Assembly: GCA_012523135.1 (NCBI GenBank)
Contig: JAAYJD010000052.1
Coordinates: forward strand, 1-36,572
Direction: 5' to 3'
DNA: 36,572 nucleotides
DNA from: Clostridiaceae bacterium
GTDB lineage: Bacteria > Bacillota > Clostridia > Saccharofermentanales > UBA5734
A program made the translations under genes and the position numbers. Below, one piece after another: positions 7,902-16,203 of the stretch (position 1 is its first letter; every line of letters begins with the position of its first letter). Under the pieces are notes generated by a model. It was not told where the DNA came from and searched no databases. It saw only the letters and a program-made list of their open reading frames with translations.

Positions 7902-9177
7902 AATCAGAAAGATTGACCTGGTGATCATCGGCGGCGGGCCGGCCGGCCTGGCCGCGGCGGTCGCCGCCTGGGACGACGGCTGCCACAGCCTGCTGGTCCT
8001 GGAGCGCGATGTGCGCTTGGGCGGCATTTTGCAGCAGTGCATCCACAACGGGTTCGGGCTGCATGTCTTCCACGAGGAGCTGACCGGACCGGAATACGCC
8101 GACCGCTATATCCGCCAGGTCCAGGAGCGGGGCATCCCGTTCCAGTGCGACACGATGGTGCTCGACATATCGCCCCAGCGTCTGGTCACCGCCGTCAGCC
8201 CCGCCCACGGGCTGGTGCAGATCCAGGCCGGCGCCATCATCCTGGCCATGGGCTGCCGGGAACGCCCGCGCGGCGCCCTGGCCATCCCGGGCACCAACTG
8301 CGCCGGGATCATGACCACCGGCACGGCCCAGCGCCTGGTCAACCTGGAGAGCCTGGTGCCGGGCCGGCGCATCGTCATCCTGGGCTCCGGCGACATCGGC
8401 CTGATCATGGCCCGGCGCATGACCTGCATCGGCGCCAAGGTGCTGGCCTGCGTCGAGCTGATGCCCTTTTCCAGCGGCCTGACCCGCAACGTCGTCCAGT
8501 GCCTGCACGACTACGACATCCCGCTGCTGCTCAGCCACACCGTGATTGCGATCGAAGGGCGCGAGCGCCTGACCGGCGTGACGATCGCTGAAGTCGATCT
8601 TGCCACCCGCAAGCCGATCCCCGGCACCGAGGAGCAGATCGCCTGCGACACCTTGCTGCTGTCGGTCGGCCTGATCCCGGAAAACGAACTGTCCCTGTCA
8701 GCCGGGGTCAGCTTGTCCGAGGTCACGCAGGGCCCGCTGGTCGACCAGAACCTGCTGACCGACGTGCCCGGCGTGTTCGCCTGCGGCAACGTGCTCCATG
8801 TCCACGACCTGGTCGACGAGGTTTCCGAAGAGTCGGCGCGCGCCGGCCTGGCCGCCCTGGCCTGGATCCGCGATCCGGCAGGTCCTGCCGGATCAAGCCT
8901 CGAGCCGATCCGGGTGCGCGACGGCAAGGGCGTGCGCGGCATCGTGCCGCAGCAGATTTCGCGCCCGGTCCAGCCGCCCAAACTGCACCTGACTTTCCGG
9001 CCGGACGCCGTCTACAAGCAGGCGACGATCCGGGTCGAGGTCGACGGCGAGACCGTGCTGCGCCAGAAGCGCCTGATCATGACCCCGGGCGAGATGGCCG
9101 TGGTCGATCTGCCAACCGGGCGGTTTGACCCCGCGTCAGCCCGGGAGATCACGGTACATGTGGAGGTGAGCGCATGA
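7894..9177 (+). CDS. FAD/NAD-dependent oxidoreductase, partner of glycerol-3-phosphate dehydrogenase
   Basis: A 427-residue flavoprotein of the pyridine nucleotide-disulfide oxidoreductase fold. The FAD motif GGGPAG is at residues 13-18. The second dinucleotide site begins at VILGSGDIG near residue 168, and GVFACGNVLHVHDLVDEV near residue 295 closes the FAD site. It overlaps the previous gene by 8 bases and the next by 4. In clostridial genomes this protein typically stands between the GlpA-like dehydrogenase and a DUF1667 protein, so it probably passes electrons to NAD. It is not sequence-equivalent to E. coli GlpB, though the role may be similar. An in-frame GTG at 7885 is a possible alternative start. 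Confidence 0.85.
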   Translation: MPEIRKIDLVIIGGGPAGLAAAVAAWDDGCHSLLVLERDVRLGGILQQCIHNGFGLHVFHEELTGPEYADRYIRQVQERGIPFQCDTMVLDISPQRLVTAVSPAHGLVQIQAGAIILAMGCRERPRGALAIPGTNCAGIMTTGTAQRLVNLESLVPGRRIVILGSGDIGLIMARRMTCIGAKVLACVELMPFSSGLTRNVVQCLHDYDIPLLLSHTVIAIEGRERLTGVTIAEVDLATRKPIPGTEEQIACDTLLLSVGLIPENELSLSAGVSLSEVTQGPLVDQNLLTDVPGVFACGNVLHVHDLVDEVSEESARAGLAALAWIRDPAGPAGSSLEPIRVRDGKGVRGIVPQQISRPVQPPKLHLTFRPDAVYKQATIRVEVDGETVLRQKRLIMTPGEMAVVDLPTGRFDPASAREITVHVEVSA

Positions 9178-9578
9178 GTGCGTCAAAACCCGATGTCCGC
9201 GAACTGATCTGCGTCAACTGCCCGATGGGCTGCCGCCTGCAGGTGACCGTCGAACAGGGCCAGGTGCGCACCGTCAAGGGCAATGTCTGCTCGCGCGGCG
9301 ACCGCTACGCCCGCGATGAGGTGCTCAATCCCAAGCGGATGGTGACCAGCCTGATCGTCGTGCCGGGCAGCCGCGAGCCGCTCAGCGTCAAGACACGGAC
9401 GGCCATCCCCAAGGACCGCATTTTCGATTGCCTCAAGGCGATCCGCGCCTGCCAGGTCCGCCTGCCGGTGCGGATCGGGGATGTCATTCTGCCCGATGTG
9501 CTGGGCACCGGCGTCGACGTGGTCGCGACCCGCAACTTGCCTGACGCGCCTTGCCAAGGCTCGGGCCAGACGGCATAA
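9174..9578 (+). CDS. DUF1667 iron-sulfur protein of the glp cluster
   Basis: A small protein of 134 residues with an N-terminal cysteine cluster (C13, C16, C20 and C39 in ICVNCPMGCRL and NVCSRG) that probably binds a [4Fe-4S] centre. The C-terminal half matches the DUF1667 pattern of KTRTAIPKD and LPVRIGDVIL. Its start overlaps the previous stop by 4 bases, so production is coupled. By context it is the third, electron-carrying component of the dehydrogenase complex, a place filled by GlpC in other bacteria. The last dozen residues are poorly conserved in character and overlap the promoter predicted for glpP. Confidence 0.85.
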   Translation: MSASKPDVRELICVNCPMGCRLQVTVEQGQVRTVKGNVCSRGDRYARDEVLNPKRMVTSLIVVPGSREPLSVKTRTAIPKDRIFDCLKAIRACQVRLPVRIGDVILPDVLGTGVDVVATRNLPDAPCQGSGQTA

Positions 9579-9579
9579 T
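9551..9579 (+). promoter_or_regulatory. internal promoter before glpP
   Basis: TTGCCA (9551-9556) and CATAAT (9574-9579) are 17 bases apart, at the very 3' end of the DUF1667 gene. The site would give transcripts of glpP and the G1P dehydrogenase gene that bypass the leader terminator, letting the antiterminator be made before the operon is induced. Confidence 0.55.
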
Positions 9580-9606
9580 AGGGGCAAAAAGACGGGAGCG
9601 TACCCG

Positions 9607-10176
9607 ATGGACATCCAGGCCCTGCTCGATGAGATGATCGCCAACCCGGTCATCGCCGCCATCCGTTCGCCTGAAGCGCTCAGCCAGGCGCTGCGTTCGC
9701 CGCCGACGGCGCTGTTCTTGCTGTCCGCTTCGATCAACGACGCCGCCGAAGCCGTCGGCAGCATCCGGGCGGCCGGCAAACGCTCGTTTTTGCATGTCGA
9801 CCTGATGGACGGCCTGCGCCCGGACGCGCAGGGCATGAGTTTTGTTGCCAGCCAGATCTGTCCCGACGGGATCATCTCGACCAAGCCGGGCTGCATCCGG
9901 ATGGCCCAGAGTATGGGGCTGTTGGCGGTCCAGCGGATTTTTTTGCTCGATTCCAGCGCCCTGCGCGACGGCGAGGCCAATATCCGGGCCTGCCGGCCGG
10001 ACCTGGTCGAGGTGCTGCCGGGCGTCGCCGTGCCGGCGATCCGCCTGGCGGTGGCCGCCTTTGACCGCCCCCTGATCGCCGGCGGCCTGATCCGCAGCCG
10101 CGAAGAGGTCATGGCGGCTCTCGGCGCCGGTGCGCTGGCGGTATCGACCGGCGAACGCTCGCTTTGGTCTTTATAG
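9607..10176 (+). CDS. glpP: GlpP-type glycerol operon antiterminator
   Basis: A 189-residue TIM-barrel-like RNA-binding regulator. In Bacillus subtilis GlpP binds glycerol 3-phosphate and prevents termination in leader RNAs of glp genes. Family features visible are the NPVIAAIRSPEAL start, the FLHVDLMDGL segment (residues 61-70), the DGIISTKPG segment, and the C-terminal PLIAGGLIRSREEV and GALAVSTGE phosphate-binding loops. The length is typical. GGGAG at 9594-9598 precedes the ATG by 8 bases. The matching attenuator is at 6349-6387, so the gene is both a member and the likely regulator of the operon. Confidence 0.92.
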   Translation: MDIQALLDEMIANPVIAAIRSPEALSQALRSPPTALFLLSASINDAAEAVGSIRAAGKRSFLHVDLMDGLRPDAQGMSFVASQICPDGIISTKPGCIRMAQSMGLLAVQRIFLLDSSALRDGEANIRACRPDLVEVLPGVAVPAIRLAVAAFDRPLIAGGLIRSREEVMAALGAGALAVSTGERSLWSL

Positions 10177-10199
10177 CGAAAACGAAAGGACGTGCCCCC

Positions 10200-11555
10200 A
10201 TGCCCAAAACCTTGCTTGACTATGCCCATGCCGATTACGTCTGTTCCTGCGGGAAACGCCACAGCACCAACCTGCGCAGCCTCCTGATCGCGCCGGACGC
10301 CGGCCGCCAGCTGGCCGATCTGCTCCGGACGCCGGCGTTTGGCCAGATCCGGTCCGTGCTGCTGGTCGCCGACGAAAACACCTGGCACGCGGCCGGAGAA
10401 CACGTCGCCGCCCGGCTCGGCGAAGCGGGCGTTCGCTTTTGCAAGGTAGTTTTCCCGGGCACGCCGGCGCTGGTGCCGGACGAACGGTCCGCCTTTGCCG
10501 TGCTCAACGCCCTGGACGACGAGGTCGGTCTGCTGGTGGCCATCGGGACCGGCACGCTCAACGACCTGACCCGGTTCGTTTCCAGCCGGGCCGGTCGCCC
10601 CTACGCCATCGTGGCGACCGCGCCCTCGATGGACGGCTACGCCTCGACAGTCGCTGCCCTGACCGTCGCCAACATGAAGCAGACCGTCGCGGGCCAGGGC
10701 GCGCAAGCGATCCTGGCCGACCCGGCCGTCTTGTCCGCCTGCCCGCAGGCGATGAGCGCGGCTGGTCTGGGCGATATCCTGGGCAAGTATTCCGCCGTCT
10801 GCGACTGGCGGCTCGGCCGGATGGTCGAAGGGGAGTACTACTGTGACGAAATCGCCCGCCTGATCCTGGACACGACGGCCGGCTGCCACGCCCAGGCGGG
10901 CAACAGCAGCCCGGAAGCGGCGTCCGAGCTGTTCTCGGCCCTGATCATGACCGGCATCGCCATGAGCTATGCCGGCAACTCGCGCCCGGCGTCCGGTTCC
11001 GAGCATCACCTGTCACATTTCTGGGAGATGGCCTTCCTGCGCCAGAACCGGCCCGCCGTGCTCCACGGCAGCAAGGTCGGCCTGGCTACGATCGTCACCT
11101 GCGCGCTCTACCACCGCCTGCTCGACCTCCAGCCGGACTTCGCGGCGGCCAGGTCGCAGGTCCGCCCCTTTGACCGGGAAGCCTGGACAAGCCGGATGAG
11201 TAAGGTGTTTGGCGACGGCGCGGAGGCGATCATCGAGCTGGGCCTGGGTTCCGGTGCGCATGAGCCGGAACGCATCCTGGCCCATATCGGCCGCCTGGAG
11301 GCTGGCTGGCCGGAGCTGCAAAGGCTGATCCGGACGAGCGTGCCGGCGCCGGAGGCGGTGCGCGCCGCGCTGGTCAAGGCCGGCGGGGCGACAAGCCCGG
11401 CGGAACTTGGTATCGGCATGGATATGGTCGAAGACAGCTTGCGCTATGCGGGCGAAATGCGCGACCGCTACACGGTGCTGCGCCTGTATGCCGACCTCGG
11501 ACTGACCGACGAGGCGATCCGGGTGGTCGGCGGACTGTTCAGCCCAGGTTATTGA
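10200..11555 (+). CDS. glycerol-1-phosphate dehydrogenase, AraM type
   Basis: Interconverts dihydroxyacetone phosphate and sn-glycerol 1-phosphate with NAD(P)H. It is a 451-residue member of the iron-dependent alcohol dehydrogenase / dehydroquinate synthase fold. The NAD loop GTGTLND is at 116-122, the APSMDGYAS substrate segment at 141-149, and histidine metal ligands lie in SEHHLSH near residue 268. Bacillus AraM is the characterised bacterial example. AAAGGA is 9 bases upstream of the ATG. Co-transcription with a glycerol-3-phosphate dehydrogenase set links both glycerol phosphate enantiomers. The 3' end overlaps the convergent DUF4956 gene by 7 bases. Confidence 0.88.
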   Translation: MPKTLLDYAHADYVCSCGKRHSTNLRSLLIAPDAGRQLADLLRTPAFGQIRSVLLVADENTWHAAGEHVAARLGEAGVRFCKVVFPGTPALVPDERSAFAVLNALDDEVGLLVAIGTGTLNDLTRFVSSRAGRPYAIVATAPSMDGYASTVAALTVANMKQTVAGQGAQAILADPAVLSACPQAMSAAGLGDILGKYSAVCDWRLGRMVEGEYYCDEIARLILDTTAGCHAQAGNSSPEAASELFSALIMTGIAMSYAGNSRPASGSEHHLSHFWEMAFLRQNRPAVLHGSKVGLATIVTCALYHRLLDLQPDFAAARSQVRPFDREAWTSRMSKVFGDGAEAIIELGLGSGAHEPERILAHIGRLEAGWPELQRLIRTSVPAPEAVRAALVKAGGATSPAELGIGMDMVEDSLRYAGEMRDRYTVLRLYADLGLTDEAIRVVGGLFSPGY

Positions 11556-12205
11556 AAATCGCCCGAAAAGCGTACCAGCGAAGCGGACTGGACGCCGTCA
11601 ATCTGCTGCAGCTGCTCGACCAGGCGCACGTCCTGGTTGCGCAGGGAAAGCTCCAGGACCGCTTCGAAGCCGGCGGCTGTCGCTGTTTTGCTCTTGAGCG
11701 TGTACGCGGGCAGGATCTGGCGCAGATCCGCCTTGAAACGGCTGTCGTAGCGGATGACCAGCAAAAAGGGCTTCTTGCGGCTGCCGGACTGCAGCGCCGT
11801 CGCCACCATGAGGACGGCGGCCAGGACCAGGCAGCCGACGACCGCCAGTTCGAAAAAGCCGGCTCCGGCGGTCAGGCCCAGGGCGATGGCCCAGAACATG
11901 TAGACGATGTCCAGCGGGTCCTTGAGAGCGGTGCGGAAGCGGACGATCGAGAGCGCGCCGACCATGCCGAGCGAGAGGACGATGTTGGAGCTGATCGGCA
12001 TGATGATCAGCGCGGTGACCATCGCGACCAGCAGCAGGGCCGTGCCGAAGCTGCGGTTGAACAGCACACCCCGGAAAGTAAACCGGTAGACGAACAGGAT
12101 CAATAGCCCCAGCAGCAGCGTGATCGCAAAGGTGATCAGGATCCGCGGCAGCTCCAGGGGCTGGTTGACGTTCACGTCGAGCAGTTTGGCTAGCAGTTCT
12201 CTCAT
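11549..12205 (-). CDS. DUF4956 integral membrane protein
   Basis: A 218-residue protein with four or five hydrophobic segments in its first 145 residues (about 21-43, 54-74, 76-93, 103-121 and 122-142). A soluble C-terminal domain of about 70 residues resembles ACT-type regulatory folds. The segment MVGALSIVRFRTALKDP between membrane helices is characteristic of DUF4956, and its basic and acidic residues suggest a functional membrane site. It is the last gene of the CotH-VTC-DUF4956 operon. The function is unknown; association with polyphosphate polymerases in many genomes suggests transport or anchoring of the product. An upstream GGAGG (TACCGCCCC side, minus strand) precedes the start. Confidence 0.88.
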   Translation of the reverse strand: MRELLAKLLDVNVNQPLELPRILITFAITLLLGLLILFVYRFTFRGVLFNRSFGTALLLVAMVTALIIMPISSNIVLSLGMVGALSIVRFRTALKDPLDIVYMFWAIALGLTAGAGFFELAVVGCLVLAAVLMVATALQSGSRKKPFLLVIRYDSRFKADLRQILPAYTLKSKTATAAGFEAVLELSLRNQDVRLVEQLQQIDGVQSASLVRFSGDFQ

Positions 12206-12258
12206 GGGGCGGTACCTCCGGTGTTCATGGGGCTTGAGTCAGGTCGGATCGGGTCGGG

Positions 12259-12984
12259 TTACATGTCTTCCCAGCTTTGCTGGCGGCACCAGGCGGCGCA
12301 TTGGACATACTTGCTGACCGAAAGGGGCGTCGCCCCGGCCAGTTCGAGCGCATCCCGGATGAAATCAGGTATGAAATGGTCAAATTTGACCTCCAAAATG
12401 ACCGTATCGGGCGGCAGGACCGGCACCAGGGCGGCGTCCGGATCCCACAGGTCCTGGCGGAACAGGCCGGTGGCAAGGCGCCGGTCGAAGGTGACCCGGA
12501 CGTTGCCGTCCGGCCAGAGCAGGGGCAGGCGGTGGTAGTCGACCAGCAGCGCGGGCCGCAGCAGCCGGGTCTGCCAATCCGTGTAAAAGCGGCCCAGCAG
12601 CGTGTGCTGCTCCTCTTTGCCGGCCGCCTGAAAGGCCGCGAAGAGCGGCTCGATGTCGCCGGCGAGCAAACGGTCGGTCAGCTCTTTCGACAGGGGGCAG
12701 CCGTGCTTGCGGGACAGGTTGCCGGACTTGGCCTTCATCTCCAGCCGGATCACCTGGTCGCTGTTGTTGTAGATGCGGACGCGAAACTTGTAGCGCGGGT
12801 CGGTGCCGGCCAGCTTCTCGAAAATGCCGCGCTTCGCGTCGTCGTCGAAATAGAGGCTGCGGATGCGGTAGCCGCCGTCGCCGTCCTCGTGCCGGTCGCG
12901 CCGCAGCAGCGGCCGCAGCCGGTAGTAGAGCCGCCCAAACGCGGCATCGTTGATCAGGAATTTCAGCTCGTGGCGCCAGGTCAT
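12259..12984 (-). CDS. VTC-domain polyphosphate polymerase-like protein
   Basis: A 241-residue protein of the CYTH/VTC tunnel fold, which in yeast Vtc4 polymerises phosphate from ATP. The expected basic and acidic tunnel strands are visible: RHELKF (residues 4-9), YRIRSLYFDD (about 39-48), KFRVRIYN (about 67-74), LEMKAK (about 81-86), and a late VILEVKFD strand. The SPX domain of eukaryotic VTC is absent, as usual in bacteria. The gene starts inside the stop of the CotH gene (ATGA overlap). Its position between a CotH-like kinase and a DUF4956 membrane protein suggests a polyphosphate- or nucleotide-linked envelope function. Catalysis is not proven. Confidence 0.87.
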   Translation of the reverse strand: MTWRHELKFLINDAAFGRLYYRLRPLLRRDRHEDGDGGYRIRSLYFDDDAKRGIFEKLAGTDPRYKFRVRIYNNSDQVIRLEMKAKSGNLSRKHGCPLSKELTDRLLAGDIEPLFAAFQAAGKEEQHTLLGRFYTDWQTRLLRPALLVDYHRLPLLWPDGNVRVTFDRRLATGLFRQDLWDPDAALVPVLPPDTVILEVKFDHFIPDFIRDALELAGATPLSVSKYVQCAAWCRQQSWEDM

Positions 12985-15900
12985 GAGAAATCCCCCGGGA
13001 AGAGCGCCTTCATCTGGCTGGCGGGCAGATTGAACGTCTCCTGCAGGATCTGGATCACCCGGCCGCGCTTTTCCGAGGTGATGCGGCGCAGCTCCTTGAC
13101 CTGATTTTCCCAGTAGGCGAGGGAAGACGGCCCGCCCCAGCGGGCGATCTGGCGCGGCATTTCGGGCCGGATCGTCTCGGTCATCTCGTCCAGGATCGCC
13201 AGCATGCGGTCGGTCTCGAACACCTCATTGAGATACCAGGCGTAGCGCGCGATGAAGGCCTCCCGGAAGTCCGGGTTCTGCATCAGCTTGACCTGGAGGG
13301 TGGCGTCAAAGATATCCTGCTGGCCGTGGCCGTTGGGGTCGAGCAGGTCGTACTTGAGGATGTTCTTCTGGTAGGTCGTCGGGAACATCGCCCAGTCGAG
13401 GTCGAAGAAGACCCAGCGCCACTCGGCCCCGTCTGCGCGTGCCCGCCAGAATTTCTTGTTGCCGGAGTCGAGGTTGTTGAAAAAGGTCTGCGTGATCACA
13501 AAATCCATCAGGCTGTGCTCATCGATCTGGCTGAGGACATAGGCGTAGGCCTCATCGTCGCGCATGTCGTGGTTCTTGACATAACTGAGCAGCTTGCCGT
13601 AGGCGTCGTAGTCGCCGTTCAGGATGATGCGGTTGCCCTTGATGATGTCGACCTGGTCCGGGTCGGTACCGTGGTGGGAGGCCATGTAGTACTGGTCGAC
13701 CTTCTCGCGCAGGTTGTACAATCCGAAATATTCGCCGTTGATGTAGACAATAATTGCGCGGTGGTCCATCGTGTCCTGGGCGGTATAGTCGGCGATCACC
13801 TCGGTCATGAAGGCGTCGCGCAGCTTGGTGAAACGCCAGTCCTGGCCGGATGTCCGCAGCACCAGGCGCTTGAAGGTCTGGACCGGGTTGCCCGGGAAGA
13901 AGGGGTAGGTGACCTGGCTGTCGCCGTACATCGTGCGCACCTTGAGCTCGAGCGATTTCTGCTTTTCCGTCCGGCTGTAAGAGCCATGCAGGGCGATGCC
14001 GGCCGAGAAGCCGACGCCCCGGGTGCCGTCGGCCTCGTAGAAATCGATTGTGGCCTCGCGCTCGATGTCGGCCTGGTAGTTGGCCCACAGGCCGTCAGCG
14101 GCGTCAAAAAAGTCGTCCGGGCGGCCAACGATCGACACGACCGGCAAGGTGTGGCGTTCGCCGGCCAGGAAGGTCCGCACAAGGTCCGGGCTGTCCAGGC
14201 TGCCGTCCAGCGTGGCCATGCAGCGGATCACCGTCGTCTGGTCGACCCGCAGCGGCTCGGTGTAGCGATGGCTGGCTGCGGTCGGCGGTGAGCCGTCCAG
14301 GGTGTAGTGGATGGCGGCCCCGGGCTGCGGGGAGGACAGGGTAACCAAGGCCGGCCCGTCCAGGTACAAACCGCTGAGCGGCGTCTGGTCGTTTTGCGAA
14401 ACCGCCGTTAGCGCGGGCGTCATGGCGATTCCGGTGGCCGCTTGGCCGCTGTTGGCCCGGCCCGGTGTCGGCTGGCGGTAAAAGAAACGGCTGTCCGCCG
14501 GCTCGGCGCCGTCCGTGTTGCCGCGGCCGCTGCTGACCTGGTTGGCCAGGGCGCCGGTCGTGAAGCGGTCGACCCAGACGCCGTCCGGGTCGGTGAGCTG
14601 CAGTGTCTCGCCGCTGCCGGATATGCCAAAAGCGGCCGGTTCGACCAGCGCGTAGCCGCCCGGCTCGATCACGAGGCCGGACAGCGTCTCCAGGAAGGGG
14701 CTTTTGGGATCGTCGCTCAGGCCGTAGCCGGTGAGGTCGACCGGCTCGTCCAGACCGTTGAAAAGCTCGATCCAGTCGGCTTTTGCGGCCTTGCTGCCGC
14801 GGGTGACCGTGGCCTGCAGGGCGATAACCTCGTTGATCCAGACACCCCGGTTTTTCAGCTGCAGGGCGCCCGGCAAGTCGGCGAAGCCCTGCGTGTCGTT
14901 GGCCCGTCCGGGCGTGGGCGTCGGAAAAAAGAACCAGCTGTCCGGATCAGCCAGGCTGCGGCCCCGCGAGACGTTGGCCGGCAGGGCCTCAACCTCCTGG
15001 GTGAGCAGCAGACGGCCGCGCGCGTCCGCCAGCAACAGCCGGCTGTCGTTGTCACCCAGCCGGAACGAGGCGGCCAGGGTGGCCGGCTGCCCCGGGATAT
15101 AGGCGGTCTGTTCCCCGCTCAGCCAGACCACGAGATACTCGCCCGGTCCGACCGTCAGGTCGGGAAAGGACCAGCGGTCAAGCTGGTCCGGATCGTCGGA
15201 GAGCGTGCAGCCGAGCAAGGGGAACGGTTCGCTGCCGGTGTTGTACAATTCGACCCAGTCCGGGTAGAGGCCGGCGGGGTCAGGCAGTTTGTCCTGGGCC
15301 GTGACATATTCATTGACGATCAGGGGACAGTCCGGCACCCGGATGGCGTCTTCGGCCAGCACGTGGCCGTCCTGGCCGTTGGGGCCGTGCGGGGTCGGTT
15401 CCGCGAAAAAATAATAGGGGTCGGTGTTGCCGGCCGCGCTGTCCTTGAGGCCCCAGGAGACATCCGTCGGGATCGCCGGCACGGCCAGGCGGGCCAGCAC
15501 GTTGCCGGCCGGGTCAGAAAAGATGAGGTCTTCGCCGGCTTGCGCCAGGCGGAACGCGGCGTGGATCTCGCCGCCGGCGAAGGCATCGTCCGCCTCCTTG
15601 CCGCTCAGGCCGGAGGCGTAGACCACCAGCCGGCTGCCGGGGGACAGCGTGACCGCCGGAAAAACCCAGTCCATCGGGCGGTTGAGGTTGTCGGACAAGC
15701 CGTAGCCGGCCAGGTTGACCGGGGCAGACGAGATGTTCCACAGCTCGATCCAGTCCGGGGTCTGCTGGTCCGCCGTCTGCAGGATCGAGCGGTTCGAAGA
15801 CACGATCTCGCTGATCAGGACCGGGCTGGCGACGACCGGTTTGACGGTTTCGGTCGGTTCGGGCGGTTCGGTCGTTTGGCTGCCGGTGGTGGTGGGGATG

Positions 15901-16049
15901 ACGGCCATGTCGTCGGGCAGCAGGCCGTGGCCGGAAAAAGCATAGAAAACGATGAGCAGCAGGACCAGGACAGCCAGCAGGATCAGCAGGCCGGCTTTTT
16001 CCCGGCTGCTGAATCGGTTCGGATTTCGACGGGCTGTTTTTTGGGTCAT
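12981..16049 (-). CDS. membrane-anchored CotH-family kinase with three lamin-tail domains
   Basis: A 1022-residue envelope protein. Residues 20-38 form one membrane anchor, followed by a Thr/Pro/Glu-rich linker (about 50-72). Three lamin-tail (LTD) repeats follow at about 75-190, 242-350 and 402-495, each ending near a PTPGRAN-like linker (about 219, 377 and 527). Then comes a chitobiase-like beta domain (about 565-628) and a CotH kinase domain (about 635-985). CotH motifs include INGEYFGLYNLREK (770-783), DIIKGN (801-806), FNNLDSGNKKFW and FFDLDWAMF (881-889), the last carrying the presumed metal-binding aspartates. CotH of Bacillus spores is an atypical protein kinase. Orientation after the anchor suggests an extracellular catalytic domain. 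The ATG at 16049 has AGGAG 8 bases upstream. Longer in-frame starts enter the promoter. Confidence 0.88.
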   Translation of the reverse strand: MTQKTARRNPNRFSSREKAGLLILLAVLVLLLIVFYAFSGHGLLPDDMAVIPTTTGSQTTEPPEPTETVKPVVASPVLISEIVSSNRSILQTADQQTPDWIELWNISSAPVNLAGYGLSDNLNRPMDWVFPAVTLSPGSRLVVYASGLSGKEADDAFAGGEIHAAFRLAQAGEDLIFSDPAGNVLARLAVPAIPTDVSWGLKDSAAGNTDPYYFFAEPTPHGPNGQDGHVLAEDAIRVPDCPLIVNEYVTAQDKLPDPAGLYPDWVELYNTGSEPFPLLGCTLSDDPDQLDRWSFPDLTVGPGEYLVVWLSGEQTAYIPGQPATLAASFRLGDNDSRLLLADARGRLLLTQEVEALPANVSRGRSLADPDSWFFFPTPTPGRANDTQGFADLPGALQLKNRGVWINEVIALQATVTRGSKAAKADWIELFNGLDEPVDLTGYGLSDDPKSPFLETLSGLVIEPGGYALVEPAAFGISGSGETLQLTDPDGVWVDRFTTGALANQVSSGRGNTDGAEPADSRFFYRQPTPGRANSGQAATGIAMTPALTAVSQNDQTPLSGLYLDGPALVTLSSPQPGAAIHYTLDGSPPTAASHRYTEPLRVDQTTVIRCMATLDGSLDSPDLVRTFLAGERHTLPVVSIVGRPDDFFDAADGLWANYQADIEREATIDFYEADGTRGVGFSAGIALHGSYSRTEKQKSLELKVRTMYGDSQVTYPFFPGNPVQTFKRLVLRTSGQDWRFTKLRDAFMTEVIADYTAQDTMDHRAIIVYINGEYFGLYNLREKVDQYYMASHHGTDPDQVDIIKGNRIILNGDYDAYGKLLSYVKNHDMRDDEAYAYVLSQIDEHSLMDFVITQTFFNNLDSGNKKFWRARADGAEWRWVFFDLDWAMFPTTYQKNILKYDLLDPNGHGQQDIFDATLQVKLMQNPDFREAFIARYAWYLNEVFETDRMLAILDEMTETIRPEMPRQIARWGGPSSLAYWENQVKELRRITSEKRGRVIQILQETFNLPASQMKALFPGDFS

Positions 16050-16097
16050 GCTCGCTCTCCTGTGCTGCTGCCGGGAAATGAGATGGATAACGCCCCT

Positions 16098-16126
16098 ATT
16101 ATTCCATATTTGCGGCTGTTTGTTAA
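16098..16126 (-). promoter_or_regulatory. promoter of the CotH-VTC-DUF4956 operon
   Basis: On the minus strand TTAACA (16126-16121) and AATAAT (16103-16098) are separated by exactly 17 bases. The transcript would start near 16091, about 40 bases before the CotH coding start. Confidence 0.65.
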
Positions 16127-16149
16127 GGGCGAGCTGGCGGCGCAGCATT

Positions 16150-16203
16150 CGGGAACATTTGACGCGTGCCGCGTCCGAAATGTTCCCGGCTGGCGCTTTT
16201 TTT
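16150..16203 (+). terminator. strong stem-loop with T-run in the cotH/glycosidase divergent region
   Basis: CGGGAACATTT (16150-16160) pairs perfectly with AAATGTTCCCG (16178-16188). The stem is continued by GACGC/GCGTC (16161-16165 with 16171-16175) after a 2-base bulge. Seven T residues stand at 16197-16203, 8 bases after the stem. No plus-strand gene lies directly upstream, so this may stop antisense transcription through the CotH operon, or the 11-base dyad may be an operator. Confidence 0.5.

Noticed and set aside
9183-11009. Long minus-strand open frame opposite DUF1667, glpP and the G1P dehydrogenase
   Set aside because: It mirrors three recognised genes and resembles no family.
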